64,000 nt of DNA from Gordonia jinhuaensis (GTDB taxonomy: Bacteria > Actinomycetota > Actinomycetes > Mycobacteriales > Mycobacteriaceae), in the NCBI RefSeq assembly GCF_014639795.1, contig NZ_BMGC01000006.1:124001-188000 (forward strand), written 5' to 3'. A program made the translations under genes and the position numbers. The notes under the pieces were generated by a model. The model made no database searches, had not been told where the DNA came from, and worked only from the letters and a program-made list of their open reading frames with translations. This document shows, piece by piece, positions 14,782-24,454 of this stretch (its first letter is position 1; each line of letters starts with the position of its first letter).

Positions 14782-16260
14782 ATGACTGACACCACGAACA
14801 CGAGTACGACCGCACATCTCGACGAACAGGCCGGCTACAAGCAGTCCCTCGGCCGTCGCCACGTCCAGATGATCGCCATCGGCGGCGCGATCGGAACCGG
14901 CCTCTTCCTGGGTTCGGCCTCGCGCCTGCACTCGGTGGGTCCGGCGCTGCTCTTCAGCTACGCCTTCGCCGGCCTGATGGCGTACTTCCTGATGCGCGCA
15001 CTCGGAGAACTGGTCCTGCACCGCTCCACCTCGGGTGCATTCGTGTCCTACATGCGTGAGTTCTTCGGTGAGAAGGCGGCGTACGTCACCGGCTGGATGT
15101 ACTGGCTGAACTGGGCACTGACCGGCATCGCCGAGCTGTCGGCGGTGGGCGTGTACTTCCACAAGTGGGTGCCCTCGATGCCCAACTGGGCCAGCGCGCT
15201 GGTCGCGCTGGTGGTGGTGCTGGGCATCAACCTGCTCTCGGCCAAAGCATTCGGCGAGTTCGAGTTCTGGGCGAGCATCCTCAAGGTCACCGCGATCGTG
15301 ATCTTCCTGGCGGTCGGCATCGTCGTGGTGTTCGGCGCGATCCACGTCGGCGATCACAAGGCGGGCTTCTCCAACCTGTGGTCCAACGGCGGCTTCTGGC
15401 CCACCGCCGACCCGTACGCCTGGTACGGACCGCTGCTGGTGATGAGTGGCGTGGTCTTCGCCTACGCCGCGATCGAGCTGGTCGGCGTCGCCGCGGGCGA
15501 GATGGAGAACGCCGAGCGCGAGGTCCCGCGCGCGGTCAACTCCGTCATCTTCCGTATCGCCGTGTTCTACTGCGGATCGATCCTGCTGCTGATCTGCATG
15601 CTGCCCACCAGCGCCTACAAGTCCGGCGAGAGCCCGTTCGTGACCGTGTTCAGCCGACTCGGTATCGGGTGGATGGGCAGCGTCATCAACGCGGTGCTGA
15701 TCGTCGCGGCGATGAGCAGCCTGAACTCCGGTCTCTATTCCACCGGGCGAATCCTGCGCAGCCTCGGACTGTCCAAGCAGGCACCGGGGTTCATGACGAA
15801 GATGAGCAGCTCGGGCGTCCCCTGGGTGGGTATCGGGGTCACCTCGATCGTCTTCGTGCTCGGCGTGATCCTCAACGCCGTGGCACCGGGAAAGGCCTTC
15901 GACATCGCGCTGGAGGCCTCCTCGCTGGGTATCACCTTCACCTGGGGGACGATCTTCGCCTGCCAGCTGCGGCTGCGTCAGCTGGTCAATCGCGGAGTCA
16001 TACCGAAGAGTTCATTCCAGGCGCCCGGGTACCCGTACACCTCGATCATCGGTCTGGTGTTCCTGGTCTCGGTGATCGTCATGCTGGCGATCTCGGGGTG
16101 GCTCAGTGAGGACAAGGTGGACTTCTACGTCGTGGTGGTCGGCATCCCGGTCATCGCCGTGGTGATGATCGGCGGGTGGTATGCCATTCGCGGCAACGTC
16201 AACGACCACACCGGCGGCAAACTCGGACCGGCGTGGACCACCGAGGACGCCAAGAGCTGA
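14782..16260 (+). CDS. ansP: Amino acid permease, AnsP type (APC superfamily)
   Basis: 492 aa from ATG 14782; the frame is open to 14656 but that stretch crosses the tandem repeats and looks non-coding. It has twelve predicted membrane helices. The first carries the APC signature IAIGGAIGTGLFLGSASRL, and SGAFVSYMREFFGEKAAYVTGWMYWLNWALTGIAE closely follows the asparagine permease pattern. EMENAEREVPRAVNSVIFRI and the MSSLNSGLYSTGRIL loop are conserved in the family. It should import a neutral or amide amino acid by proton symport. Asparagine is the best guess; related porters take GABA or D-serine. A strong hairpin terminates it. Confidence 0.8.
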   Translation: MTDTTNTSTTAHLDEQAGYKQSLGRRHVQMIAIGGAIGTGLFLGSASRLHSVGPALLFSYAFAGLMAYFLMRALGELVLHRSTSGAFVSYMREFFGEKAAYVTGWMYWLNWALTGIAELSAVGVYFHKWVPSMPNWASALVALVVVLGINLLSAKAFGEFEFWASILKVTAIVIFLAVGIVVVFGAIHVGDHKAGFSNLWSNGGFWPTADPYAWYGPLLVMSGVVFAYAAIELVGVAAGEMENAEREVPRAVNSVIFRIAVFYCGSILLLICMLPTSAYKSGESPFVTVFSRLGIGWMGSVINAVLIVAAMSSLNSGLYSTGRILRSLGLSKQAPGFMTKMSSSGVPWVGIGVTSIVFVLGVILNAVAPGKAFDIALEASSLGITFTWGTIFACQLRLRQLVNRGVIPKSSFQAPGYPYTSIIGLVFLVSVIVMLAISGWLSEDKVDFYVVVVGIPVIAVVMIGGWYAIRGNVNDHTGGKLGPAWTTEDAKS

Positions 16261-16282
16261 GCGCCAGCGCGTCATACGAATC

Positions 16283-16323
16283 GGATCGGGCCGCAGCAGA
16301 TCTCATCTGCTGCGGCCCGATCC
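16283..16323. terminator. Bidirectional hairpin terminator
   Basis: Perfect 19-base arms at 16283-16301 and 16305-16323 with a three-base loop, between the convergent permease and pepR genes. There is no T-tract on either side, as is common in actinobacteria. Confidence 0.85.
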
Positions 16324-16363
16324 GTGATGTGTGCACATCCCCGGTGTGTCGGCGGCGCCGAGG

Positions 16364-17716
16364 TCAGCGACCGAGTTCGGTGATCGCCTTCGGCAGGTTG
16401 CGGACGCCGCGGTACGGTCCGACGACCGCGGCTCCCATCGGCCTGGTGAGCACCTCGGCGGCCACCGCACGCACCTGGGCCGGCGTGACGCGCTCGATCG
16501 CCGACAACGACCGCGACACCGGACGTTTGCGCGCGTATTCGAGTTCGTTGAGTCCGAGCCGATGCATTCTCGACTGCGAATCCTCAAGTCCCAGAACCAA
16601 TCCGCCGCGCAGCGAGCCTTTGGCGCGGGCACACTCGGCGTCGGTGATACCGTGTTCGGCCACATCGCTCAGGACGCGCCGCGTCACCGCCGCCACGTCG
16701 GCCAGACGTGCCGGCGAGCATGCGGCGTACACGGAGAACGTGCCCACGTCGTGGTAGGCGTCAAGTCCGGAATACACCGAGTACGCGAGTCCCCGTTCTT
16801 CTCGAACCTCTTGGTAGAGACGAGAACTCAGACCGCCGCCGAGTGCGGCGTTGAGCACCGACAGTGCCCAGCGGTCCGACGATCCGCGACCGGCGGTCCG
16901 CACGCCGAGCAGCATGTGTGCCTGTTCGATGTCGCGGTACACCACGTCGACGCCGGGACGTCCGGTCAACGCCCGTGAGCCGCTACGGCGGTGCGCGGGT
17001 TGGCGTTCGCCGTCGAGGCGACCGGCGAACGCGCGCCGGGCGGCACGAACCACGTCGCGGTGTTCCACATTGCCCGCCACCGAGAGCACCATCCGGTCGG
17101 GGGTGTATCGGCGCTGGTGGAAGGAACGCACCTGGGCTCGTGACATCGCAGTGATCGATTCGCTCGACCCGATGACCGGACGTCCGATCGGATGATCACC
17201 GAACATCGCTCCGGCGAAGATGTCGCCGAGCAGATCCTCGGGGTCATCGTCACGCATCGCGATCTCCTCGAGCACCACGTCACGTTCGAGGTCGACGTCG
17301 GCGGCCTCGCATCGACCGCGCAGCACGACGTCGGCGATCACATCGATCGCATCGTCGGCGTAGTCGTCGAGAACGTGCGCGTAAAAGCAGGTGTGCTCCT
17401 TGGAGGTGAAGGCGTTGAGTTCGCCTCCCCCGGCGTCCATCTCCTCGGCGATCGACGCGGCGGTGCGCGTCGGCGTCGACTTGAACAGCAGGTGCTCGAG
17501 GAAATGCGCCGCACCCGCGAGAGCGGGGCGTTCGTCGCGGGATCCGACACCCACCCACAGACCGATCGACGCCGATCGCACCGCGGGAACGTGTTCGGTC
17601 ACCACCCGCAGGCCGCCCGGGAGGGAGGTCCTGCGGATGGTGCCCGATTCACCGCGAGTGGCGGATCGGCGTCGTGACATCGGCTCGACCAGCCGATCTC
17701 GAGTGCCTTCGGTCAC
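16364..17716 (-). CDS. pepR: M16-family zinc protease
   Basis: 450 aa cytosolic insulinase/mitochondrial-processing-peptidase-like protease. The inverted zinc motif HxxEH appears as HFLEHLLF at about residues 86-93, with the downstream Glu in DVDLERDVVLEEIAMRDDDPEDL. The C-terminal M16 half has GGGLSSRLYQEVREERGLAYSVYS. It follows pnp by five bases and starts with GTG 17716, the same order as Rv2783c-Rv2782c, so it is probably co-transcribed with pnp. Physiological substrates are not known. Confidence 0.92.
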   Translation of the reverse strand: MTEGTRDRLVEPMSRRRSATRGESGTIRRTSLPGGLRVVTEHVPAVRSASIGLWVGVGSRDERPALAGAAHFLEHLLFKSTPTRTAASIAEEMDAGGGELNAFTSKEHTCFYAHVLDDYADDAIDVIADVVLRGRCEAADVDLERDVVLEEIAMRDDDPEDLLGDIFAGAMFGDHPIGRPVIGSSESITAMSRAQVRSFHQRRYTPDRMVLSVAGNVEHRDVVRAARRAFAGRLDGERQPAHRRSGSRALTGRPGVDVVYRDIEQAHMLLGVRTAGRGSSDRWALSVLNAALGGGLSSRLYQEVREERGLAYSVYSGLDAYHDVGTFSVYAACSPARLADVAAVTRRVLSDVAEHGITDAECARAKGSLRGGLVLGLEDSQSRMHRLGLNELEYARKRPVSRSLSAIERVTPAQVRAVAAEVLTRPMGAAVVGPYRGVRNLPKAITELGR

Positions 17717-17721
17717 TGCGC

Positions 17722-20022
17722 TCAGTGGGAGCTCGCTCCGACCGTGTCGGCACCGGCATCGGCGTCGGCACTGTCGTCGACGGGCACCAGGCTGATCTTG
17801 CCGCGATCGTCGATGTCGGCGATCTCGACCTGGATCTTGTCGCCCACGTTGACCACGTCCTCGACCTTGCCCACTCGCTTGCCCTTACCGAGCTTGCTGA
17901 TGTGCAGCAGTCCGTCACGACCCGGCAGCAGCGACACGAACGCGCCGAATGCGGTGGTCTTGACGACGGTTCCGAGGAAACGCTCGCCGACCTTGGGCAG
18001 CTGCGGATTGGCGATCGCGTTCACGCGATCGATCGCAGCCTGGGCCGAGGGGCCGTCGGTGGCGCCGACGAACACGGTGCCGTCGTCCTCGATCGAGATG
18101 TTGGCGCCGGTCTCCTCGGTGATCGCGTTGATCGTCTTGCCCTTGGGCCCGATCAGCTCACCGATCTTGTCCATCGGGATCTTGATGGTGGTGATCCGCG
18201 GTGCGTACGGGCTCATCTCGTCGGGCTCGTCGATCGCCTCGGCCATCACATCCAGGATGGTCAGGCGCGCATCCTTGGCCTGGCTCAATGCGCCGGCGAG
18301 GACCTTGGACGGGATGCCGTCGAGCTTGGTGTCGAGCTGCAGCGCCGTCACGAAATCCTTGGTGCCCGCGACCTTGAAGTCCATGTCGCCGAAGGCATCC
18401 TCGGCGCCGAGGATGTCGGTGAGCGCCACATAACGCTTCTCGGTCTTGCCGTCGATCTCCACCTCGTCGGAGACGAGACCCATCGCGATGCCCGCGACCG
18501 GTGCCCGCAGCGGAACACCGGCGTTGTAGAGCGACATGGTCGACGCGCACACCGAACCCATCGAGGTGGAACCGTTGGAGCCCAACGCTTCTGAGACCTG
18601 ACGGATCGCGTACGGGAAGTCCTCGACACTGGGGATCACCGGAACCAGCGCACGCTCGGCGAGCGCACCGTGGCCGATCTCGCGGCGCTTGGGCGAGCCC
18701 ACACGACCGGTCTCACCGGTCGAATACGGCGGGAAGTTGTAGTGGTGCATGTAGCGCTTGGAGGTCTCGGGCCCCAGCGAGTCGACCTGCTGGGCCATCT
18801 TGACCATGTCGAGGGTGGTGACACCCAGGATCTGTGTCTCACCGCGCTCGAACAGCGCCGAACCGTGTGCCCGCGGGATCACGGCGACCTCGGCCGACAG
18901 CGACCGGATGTCGGTGATGCCGCGTCCGTCGATGCGGAAGTGGTCGGTGAGGATGCGCTGGCGCACGAGCTTCTTGGTCAGCGAGCGGAATGCGGCGCCG
19001 ATCTGTCCCTCGCGTCCGGCGAACTTGTCGCCGAGCTGATCGAGGACGGAGGCCTTGAGCTCGTCGGTCTTGTCGTCACGCTCCTGCTTGCCGGGGATCG
19101 TGAGGATCTCGGCGAGCTTGTCGGTGGCGATCTCGGCCACGGCGTCGTAGACGTCGGACTCATATGCCGGGAACAGCGGGAAGTCGCCGGTCTCCTTGGC
19201 GGCCGCGTCGGCGAGCTGCTTCTGCGCCTCGCACAGACGGGCGATGAACGGCTTGGCGGCCTCGAGTCCCTCGGCGACGATCGCCTCGGTCGGTGCCTGG
19301 GCACCACCGGCGACGATGTCGATCACGTTCTCGGTGGCCTCGGCCTCGACCATCATGATCGCGACGTCGGCGTCGTCACCGGATCCGGAGACGATACGAC
19401 CCGCGACCACCATGTCGAAGACCGCACCCTCGAGCTGGTCGACGGTCGGGAAGGCGACCCACTGGCCGGCCTTGTTCTCCTCGGTGGGGATGAGCGCCAC
19501 GCGCACACCGCCGACCGGGCCGGAGAACGGCAGACCGGCGATCTGGGTGGATGCCGACGCGGCGTTGATCGCGACCACGTCGTAGAGGTCCTGCGGGTTC
19601 AGGCTCATCACCGTCACCACGACCTGGATCTCGTTGCGCAGGCCGTCGACGAACGACGGACGCAGCGGTCGGTCGATGAGACGGCAGGTGAGGATGGCGT
19701 CGGTCGACGGGCGTCCCTCGCGACGGAAGAACGATCCGGGGATGCGGCCGGCGGCGTACATCCGCTCTTCGACGTCCACGGTCAGCGGGAAGAAGTCGAA
19801 ATGCTCCTTGGGGTGCTTCGATGCCGCGGTGGTCGACAGGAGCATCGTCTCGTCGTCGAGGTAGGCGGTCACCGAACCGGCGGCCTGAAGTGCCAGCCGG
19901 CCGGTCTCGAAGCGGATGGTGCGGGTGCCGAAGCTGCCGTTGTCGATGACAGCGGTCGCCTCGGTGATCTCGTCGTCGTAGTCAGCGGTGTCGACGTCAC
20001 CGGATGTGTTCACATCAGTCAT
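17722..20022 (-). CDS. pnp: Polyribonucleotide nucleotidyltransferase (PNPase)
   Basis: 766 aa from ATG 20022; the longer frame to 20178 has no family support. It is a trimeric phosphorolytic 3'-5' exoribonuclease, also called GpsI in mycobacteria. It has two RNase PH domains: the first with [27 protein letters not shown], the second with [20 protein letters not shown] and [16 protein letters not shown]. Then come a helical linker, a KH domain ([21 protein letters not shown]) and an S1 domain ([25 protein letters not shown]). It lies downstream of rpsO with a structured 365-base leader, the region where PNPase often autoregulates in bacteria. Confidence 0.98.
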   Translation of the reverse strand: MTDVNTSGDVDTADYDDEITEATAVIDNGSFGTRTIRFETGRLALQAAGSVTAYLDDETMLLSTTAASKHPKEHFDFFPLTVDVEERMYAAGRIPGSFFRREGRPSTDAILTCRLIDRPLRPSFVDGLRNEIQVVVTVMSLNPQDLYDVVAINAASASTQIAGLPFSGPVGGVRVALIPTEENKAGQWVAFPTVDQLEGAVFDMVVAGRIVSGSGDDADVAIMMVEAEATENVIDIVAGGAQAPTEAIVAEGLEAAKPFIARLCEAQKQLADAAAKETGDFPLFPAYESDVYDAVAEIATDKLAEILTIPGKQERDDKTDELKASVLDQLGDKFAGREGQIGAAFRSLTKKLVRQRILTDHFRIDGRGITDIRSLSAEVAVIPRAHGSALFERGETQILGVTTLDMVKMAQQVDSLGPETSKRYMHHYNFPPYSTGETGRVGSPKRREIGHGALAERALVPVIPSVEDFPYAIRQVSEALGSNGSTSMGSVCASTMSLYNAGVPLRAPVAGIAMGLVSDEVEIDGKTEKRYVALTDILGAEDAFGDMDFKVAGTKDFVTALQLDTKLDGIPSKVLAGALSQAKDARLTILDVMAEAIDEPDEMSPYAPRITTIKIPMDKIGELIGPKGKTINAITEETGANISIEDDGTVFVGATDGPSAQAAIDRVNAIANPQLPKVGERFLGTVVKTTAFGAFVSLLPGRDGLLHISKLGKGKRVGKVEDVVNVGDKIQVEIADIDDRGKISLVPVDDSADADAGADTVGASSH

Positions 20023-20206
20023 GAAGAGTCTCAATCCTCTCGTCGGTACGCGTGTGCCCAGGAATGTCGGCGACACGCGGGTGCGACTCGACCGCGCACA
20101 GGTCCCCCGCAGCTGGGGCGGGTACACCGGCACAGCCGGGCACTCATCTCGCTCCTGATCGTCAGGGCGAGGACGCATGCGGCCGGAACGGCCATCGATC
20201 GAAGCG

Positions 20207-20227
20207 GCCGGAACCAGATGTTCCGGC
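20207..20227 (-). promoter_or_regulatory. Hairpin in pnp leader
   Basis: GCCGGAAC-cagat-GTTCCGGC forms an eight-base stem between rpsO and pnp, and a GCGGCCGGAAC copy lies 25 bases to the left. In other bacteria RNase III cleavage of such a stem starts PNPase autoregulation; here that is only a possibility. The 365-base gap 20023-20387 otherwise holds the rpsO terminator and no gene. Confidence 0.35.
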
Positions 20228-20329
20228 GGCCACTACCGAGGACCGCTGCATGGTCGCGACGCGCGAGTGTCGGCGGTACGCAGACGAATCGTCCAGGTGG
20301 ATTTTATCACCCGGGGTTCTCACGACAGC

Positions 20330-20365
20330 CGAACGCGCCCGGCCCCGAGAGGTCGGACGCGTTCG
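20330..20365 (-). terminator. Hairpin downstream of rpsO
   Basis: Arms at 20330-20344 and 20351-20365 pair over 15 positions, 13 of them Watson-Crick and two G-U, with a six-base loop. It lies 22 bases after the rpsO stop. No T-tract follows, so partial read-through into pnp is possible. Confidence 0.6.
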
Positions 20366-20387
20366 ACAGACGTGATGGCGATCGAGG

Positions 20388-20657
20388 TCAGCGGCGCAGG
20401 CCCAGACGCTCGATCAGGTTGCGGTAGCGCTGCACGTCGACTGCGGCGACGTACTTGAGCAGGCGACGACGACGACCGACGAGCAGCAGCAGTCCGCGGC
20501 GGCTGTGGTGGTCGTGCTTGTGCACCTTGAGGTGCTCGGTCAGATCCGAGATGCGCTTGGTGAGCAGTGCAACCTGGGCCTCCGGCGAACCGGTGTCGCC
20601 CTCGTGCAGGCCGTACTCACCGAGGATCTGCTTCTTGTCTTCTGCGGTCAGAGCCAC
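20388..20657 (-). CDS. rpsO: 30S ribosomal protein S15
   Basis: 89 aa, the usual length. It binds 16S rRNA at the central three-way junction early in small-subunit assembly. It starts [36 protein letters not shown] and contains the invariant [25 protein letters not shown] block. It has a good AGGAG ribosome binding site. The rpsO-pnp order is conserved across bacteria, and ribF lies just upstream as in mycobacteria. Confidence 0.99.
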   Translation of the reverse strand: MALTAEDKKQILGEYGLHEGDTGSPEAQVALLTKRISDLTEHLKVHKHDHHSRRGLLLLVGRRRRLLKYVAAVDVQRYRNLIERLGLRR

Positions 20658-20812
20658 GAATGTTCTCCTGTTGTTTCAGTTCGCGCGAAAAAATCACTCG
20701 ACGTGGCCGCCGCGAACCGCAGCACACACCGATCGTCCAGGTTACCAGCGACGCAGGTCGACAACCAAAATGCGCGACTCCGCCGACATCACCGGACCCG
20801 GCCGCGGCCGGT

Positions 20813-21787
20813 TCACTGTTGCGAGGAGTCCTTCTCGAGGATCGTGCGGGTGTCGGCCACGTCGTCGCCGATCCGGTCGACCAGGGCGTCCACCGAGTCG
20901 AACTTCTCCATCTCACGGATCCGCGACACGAAATCGACCGCCACATGCTGCCCGTAGAGATCGGCGGCGGTGTCGAGTACGAAGGCCTCGATCGTTCGGG
21001 TGCGTCCGGAGAACGTCGGATTGGACCCCACCGAGACCGCGCTCATGTAACGGTCGCCCGGCACCACCTGTCCGACCACCGGGCCGGCGCCGAGAACGGT
21101 GAACCAGGCTGCATACACCCCGTCGGCCGGAATCGCAGCGTGCATCGGTGGCGCGATGTTGGCGGTCGGATATCCCAGCTCACGGCCTCGCCCGTCACCG
21201 CGGACCACGACGCCTTCGACGCGGTGCGGTCGACCAAGCGCATCGGCGGCGGCCTCCACGTCACCGGCCGCGACGCAGGCGCGGATGTAGGTCGACGAGA
21301 AGGTCACCGCATGCTCGGACAGCAACGACACCCCGTGCACCTCGAACCCGAACCGCTTGCCCAACTCGGTGAGCACCTCGACGGTGCCCTGCGCCTTGTG
21401 CCCGAAGGTGAAGTTGTCGCCAACCACCACCTCGGCCGCATGCAGGCCCTCGACGAGGACCTCATGGGCGAAGTCCTTGGCCGACTGGTGGGCGACCGCG
21501 GGGGTGAAGGGCATGACGCAGAAGACGTCGACACCGAGCTGTTCGGCGAGTTCGGCCCGCCGGGTCAGGGTGGTCAGCTGGGCGGGATGCGAACCGGGTC
21601 GCACCACCTCGGCGGGATGCGGGTCGAAGGTCATCATCACCGCGGGGACACCGCGTGCACGCGCCGCCTCGATCGCACGGTTGATCAGCTGGGCATGTCC
21701 GCGGTGTACACCGTCGAATACGCCGATGGTGACCACGCATCGTCCCCAGCCCGCCGGGATGTCGTCGAGTCCTCGCCAACGCAGCAC
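20813..21787 (-). CDS. ribF: Bifunctional riboflavin kinase / FAD synthetase
   Basis: 324 aa from GTG 21787. The N-terminal nucleotidyltransferase half has VTIGVFDGVHRGHAQLI, FDPHPAEV, VGDNFTFGHKAQG and SSTYIRACVAAG. The C-terminal riboflavin kinase half has GRGRELGYPTANIAP, the zinc/ATP-binding PTAN motif, and SVGSNPTF. It makes FMN and then FAD in the cytosol, the cofactors of several flavoenzymes in this window. It is divergent from mntR, with 105 bases between. Confidence 0.97.
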   Translation of the reverse strand: MLRWRGLDDIPAGWGRCVVTIGVFDGVHRGHAQLINRAIEAARARGVPAVMMTFDPHPAEVVRPGSHPAQLTTLTRRAELAEQLGVDVFCVMPFTPAVAHQSAKDFAHEVLVEGLHAAEVVVGDNFTFGHKAQGTVEVLTELGKRFGFEVHGVSLLSEHAVTFSSTYIRACVAAGDVEAAADALGRPHRVEGVVVRGDGRGRELGYPTANIAPPMHAAIPADGVYAAWFTVLGAGPVVGQVVPGDRYMSAVSVGSNPTFSGRTRTIEAFVLDTAADLYGQHVAVDFVSRIREMEKFDSVDALVDRIGDDVADTRTILEKDSSQQ

Positions 21788-21892
21788 TGGTTCAGCCTAA
21801 CCGGGGGCGGTGTCTGCCTCATCCGCGCGTCTCCCGCGCGTCGCCTCGCCACCATCGGACCGTCGCCGCCAAGGCAGCCCTAAGCTGGTGGC

Positions 21893-22660
21893 ATGGCACA
21901 CACCGCCGCGGATTCACGCGCCGACGATCCCGCACAGGGCTCTGGTCCGGCCCCTGATCTCGCCCCTGGTCTCGCATCTGTGGCGGGACTCTCGACGGTC
22001 ACCCAGGACTACCTGAAGGTCATCTGGACCACCCAGGAGTGGGATGCCACCAAGGTCACCACCAAGATGCTCGCCGAGAAGCTGGGGGTCTCGGCATCCA
22101 CGGCCTCCGAGGCGATCCGCAAACTCGCCGATCAGGGATTGGTGTCCCACGCCCGCTACGGCGCGGTGTCGCTGACCAACGACGGACGCGCAGCGGCGGT
22201 GTCGATGGTCCGGCGGCACCGGCTCCTGGAGACATTTCTGGTCAACGAGCTCGGCTATGGGTGGGATGAGGTACACGACGAGGCCGAGATCCTCGAACAC
22301 GCGGTATCCGACCGGCTGCTGGCGCGACTGGACGCCAAACTGGGTCACCCGGTCCGCGATCCGCACGGCGACCCGATCCCCGGTCAGGACGGGACGGTCC
22401 CCACTCCCCCGGCGGCGGTGCTCGCCGAGCTCGACGCCGGGGCGCAGGGCGTCGTGGCACGCATCTCCGACGACGACCCGGACATGCTGCGCTACTTCGA
22501 TTCCCTCGGCATCCGCCCGGATGCGCGCGTGGACGTGGTCGAGCACCGACCGTTCGCGGGGACGGTGTGCATCCGCGTGGACGGCGACGAACCGGTGAAC
22601 ATCGGCGACATCGCCGCGCGTGCGATCTGGCTGGTCATCGACGACGCCCGCGACCGCTAG
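21893..22660 (+). CDS. mntR: DtxR/MntR-family metal-dependent repressor
   Basis: 255 aa. After a disordered 30-residue start it has the DtxR winged helix (TVTQDYLKVIWTTQEWD, KMLAEKLGVSASTASEAIRKLADQGLV), then the metal-binding and dimerisation domain with MVRRHRLLETFLVNELGYGWDEVHDEAEILEHAVSDRLLARLDAKLG, where the conserved Glu and His residues bind Mn(II) or Fe(II), and a C-terminal SH3-like domain (PDARVDVVEHRPFAGTVCIRV). Position next to ribF matches Rv2788 (SirR/MntR), the manganese-responsive repressor. Its stop lies one base from the truB stop. Confidence 0.9.
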   Translation: MAHTAADSRADDPAQGSGPAPDLAPGLASVAGLSTVTQDYLKVIWTTQEWDATKVTTKMLAEKLGVSASTASEAIRKLADQGLVSHARYGAVSLTNDGRAAAVSMVRRHRLLETFLVNELGYGWDEVHDEAEILEHAVSDRLLARLDAKLGHPVRDPHGDPIPGQDGTVPTPPAAVLAELDAGAQGVVARISDDDPDMLRYFDSLGIRPDARVDVVEHRPFAGTVCIRVDGDEPVNIGDIAARAIWLVIDDARDR

Positions 22661-22661
22661 G

Positions 22662-23594
22662 TCACGACTCGGGGGGTCGGCGCAGCGTCGCCGGCCGCAC
22701 CACCATCACCGAACTCGCACGACGCCCCTTCTCCTGGACAAGGGCGATCGCCTGCCCGTGCGGATCGACCACGGCGTACACGCCCTTCATGCCGACCGGT
22801 TCCAGCCACCGGCCCTGACTGATCGACTCGGCATCGGCGTCGGTGATGTCCCGGCGGGGGAAGGCCAGGGTGGCCACCTCGTCGATGGTCAGACTCAGTG
22901 ACGGCTTCTCGGTCAACTCCTCGATCGTGCGGGCGTGCTCGAGACCGAACGGACCGACCCGCGTACGGCGCAACGCGGTGAGATGTCCACCGACGCCGAG
23001 GACCTCACCGACGTCACGGGCCAGTGACCGCACATAGGTCCCCGTCGAACACTCCACCTCGACGTCGACGTCGACGGGACCACCGACCGCACGGCGGATC
23101 GCGACGATGTCGAAGCGCGACACCGTGACTCGACGGGGCTTGAGGTCGAACTCCTCCCCCGTGCGCATCAACGCATGTGCACGACGACCGTCGACCTTGA
23201 TGGCGCTGACCTTGGCGGGCACCTGGTCGATGTCGCCGCGGAAGCGGGCCACCGCCTGGTGGATCTGCTCGTCGGTGACCGCCGAGGCGTCGGCGGTCGA
23301 CAGTACGGTGCCCTCCACGTCGTCGGTGTCGGTCGCCGCACCGAGACGGATGGTCGCGGTGTATTCCTTGGTCTCCAGCGCGAGCAGCCCGAGCATCTTC
23401 GTCGCGCGTTCGACACCGATGATCAGCACCCCGGTGGCCATCGGATCGAGTGTCCCGGCATGTCCGACACGGCGGGTGTTGAACAGTTTGCGCATCGACG
23501 ACACCACGTCGTGACTGGTCACCCCGGGCGCCTTGTCGACGATCACCACACCGGCGTCGTCGATCGTCTCGGGTCCGGCTCGCCGCGCCATCAT
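22662..23594 (-). CDS. truB: tRNA pseudouridine-55 synthase
   Basis: 310 aa. It converts U55 of tRNA T-loops to pseudouridine. DKAPGVTSHDVVSSMRKLF and the catalytic-Asp motif RVGHAGTLDPMATGVL are present, followed by YTATIRLGAATDTDD, STGTYVRSLARDVG and a C-terminal PUA-like domain. Ribosome binding site GAGGAG before tandem ATGs. In mycobacteria it lies between mntR and pptT, as here. Confidence 0.98.
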   Translation of the reverse strand: MMARRAGPETIDDAGVVIVDKAPGVTSHDVVSSMRKLFNTRRVGHAGTLDPMATGVLIIGVERATKMLGLLALETKEYTATIRLGAATDTDDVEGTVLSTADASAVTDEQIHQAVARFRGDIDQVPAKVSAIKVDGRRAHALMRTGEEFDLKPRRVTVSRFDIVAIRRAVGGPVDVDVEVECSTGTYVRSLARDVGEVLGVGGHLTALRRTRVGPFGLEHARTIEELTEKPSLSLTIDEVATLAFPRRDITDADAESISQGRWLEPVGMKGVYAVVDPHGQAIALVQEKGRRASSVMVVRPATLRRPPES

Positions 23595-23755
23595 GCACTC
23601 CTCGGCTGCTCTAGCCGATCGAACAGCCTTCGGCAGGCCGGTCGGTCGACGGTGGTTCTCTCATATGTCGTTGGTTCTCTCGTATACCGTTCGATCACGT
23701 CTCGGGCGGCCCGACCGCGCGATCGCACCGGCTCCGCGCCGGTCGACCCGGTGGG

Positions 23756-24454
23756 TCACACGGTGATGGCGGTGAGGATCAGATCCCGTTGCACCAGCCA
23801 CCGGCCGCTGAACTCGGTGAGTGGTGTGCCGCCGTCGTGTGTCGAGCCATCCACCAGCAGCTGCGAGTGGAAGGTGCCGCCCCCTGGCCCGGTGCGCTCG
23901 AAGGTGATGTGGGCGTCCTCGAATCCCAGCCATCGGCCGGTCAGCGGGAACCATGCCTTGTACGTGGCTTCCTTGGCGCAGAACAGAAGTCGGTCCCAGT
24001 GCACCGGTGGATCGGCCTCGCTCGCATCGTTCTGGACCGAATCCGAGCCGTCGCGGGTGCGCGCGGCGAGATCGTCACGTTCGGTCGGCAACGACACGTG
24101 GTCGAGGACTCCGTCCGGGAGCCGCTCATGCGGTTCGGCGTCGATACCCAGCGAGCGCACCTGCAGTGCATAGGCTGCCACCGCCGCCCGGTATCCGTCG
24201 CAGTGGGTCAAGCTGCCCACCACCGACGTCGGCCACAGCGGCTGCCCCTTATCCCCCCGCAGGATCGGCACCGGATCGATGCCCAGCGACCCGAGTGCCT
24301 GTCGCGCACAATGACGCGTGGTCACGAATTCGTTGCGCCGCTTGGGAACCGCCCGTGCGATGAGCGACTCCTCGGCTGGCAGCGGCGCCAGACCATCGGG
24401 GTCACCGAAAGATTCGGCCGAGGCTATTCCCGGCGCCAGCAGCTGATCGATCAT
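23756..24454 (-). CDS. pptT: 4'-phosphopantetheinyl transferase PptT
   Basis: 232 aa cytosolic Sfp-type enzyme that moves phosphopantetheine from CoA onto acyl and peptidyl carrier proteins, essential for mycolic acid and siderophore synthesis in mycobacteria. Motifs: GDKGQPLWP, VGSLTHCDGYRAAV, the Mg-binding RSLGIDAEPHE (Asp and Glu) and CAKEATYKAWFP (Glu, Lys). A serine/aspartate-rich insert lies at about residues 130-150. Its ATG overlaps the stop of the pptH gene as ATGA, so the synthase and its presumed antagonist are translated together. Confidence 0.95.
   Translation of the reverse strand: MIDQLLAPGIASAESFGDPDGLAPLPAEESLIARAVPKRRNEFVTTRHCARQALGSLGIDPVPILRGDKGQPLWPTSVVGSLTHCDGYRAAVAAYALQVRSLGIDAEPHERLPDGVLDHVSLPTERDDLAARTRDGSDSVQNDASEADPPVHWDRLLFCAKEATYKAWFPLTGRWLGFEDAHITFERTGPGGGTFHSQLLVDGSTHDGGTPLTEFSGRWLVQRDLILTAITV

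Noticed and set aside
18670-20427. 585-codon plus-strand frame antisense to pnp
   Set aside because: Arg/Gly/Asp-biased shadow of the pnp gene, with no ribosome binding site or motif.
20388-20657. Riboswitch or ribosomal-protein leader search around rpsO and ribF
   Set aside because: No FMN riboswitch signature was seen upstream of ribF, and the gaps are short; only a plain hairpin after rpsO is supported.
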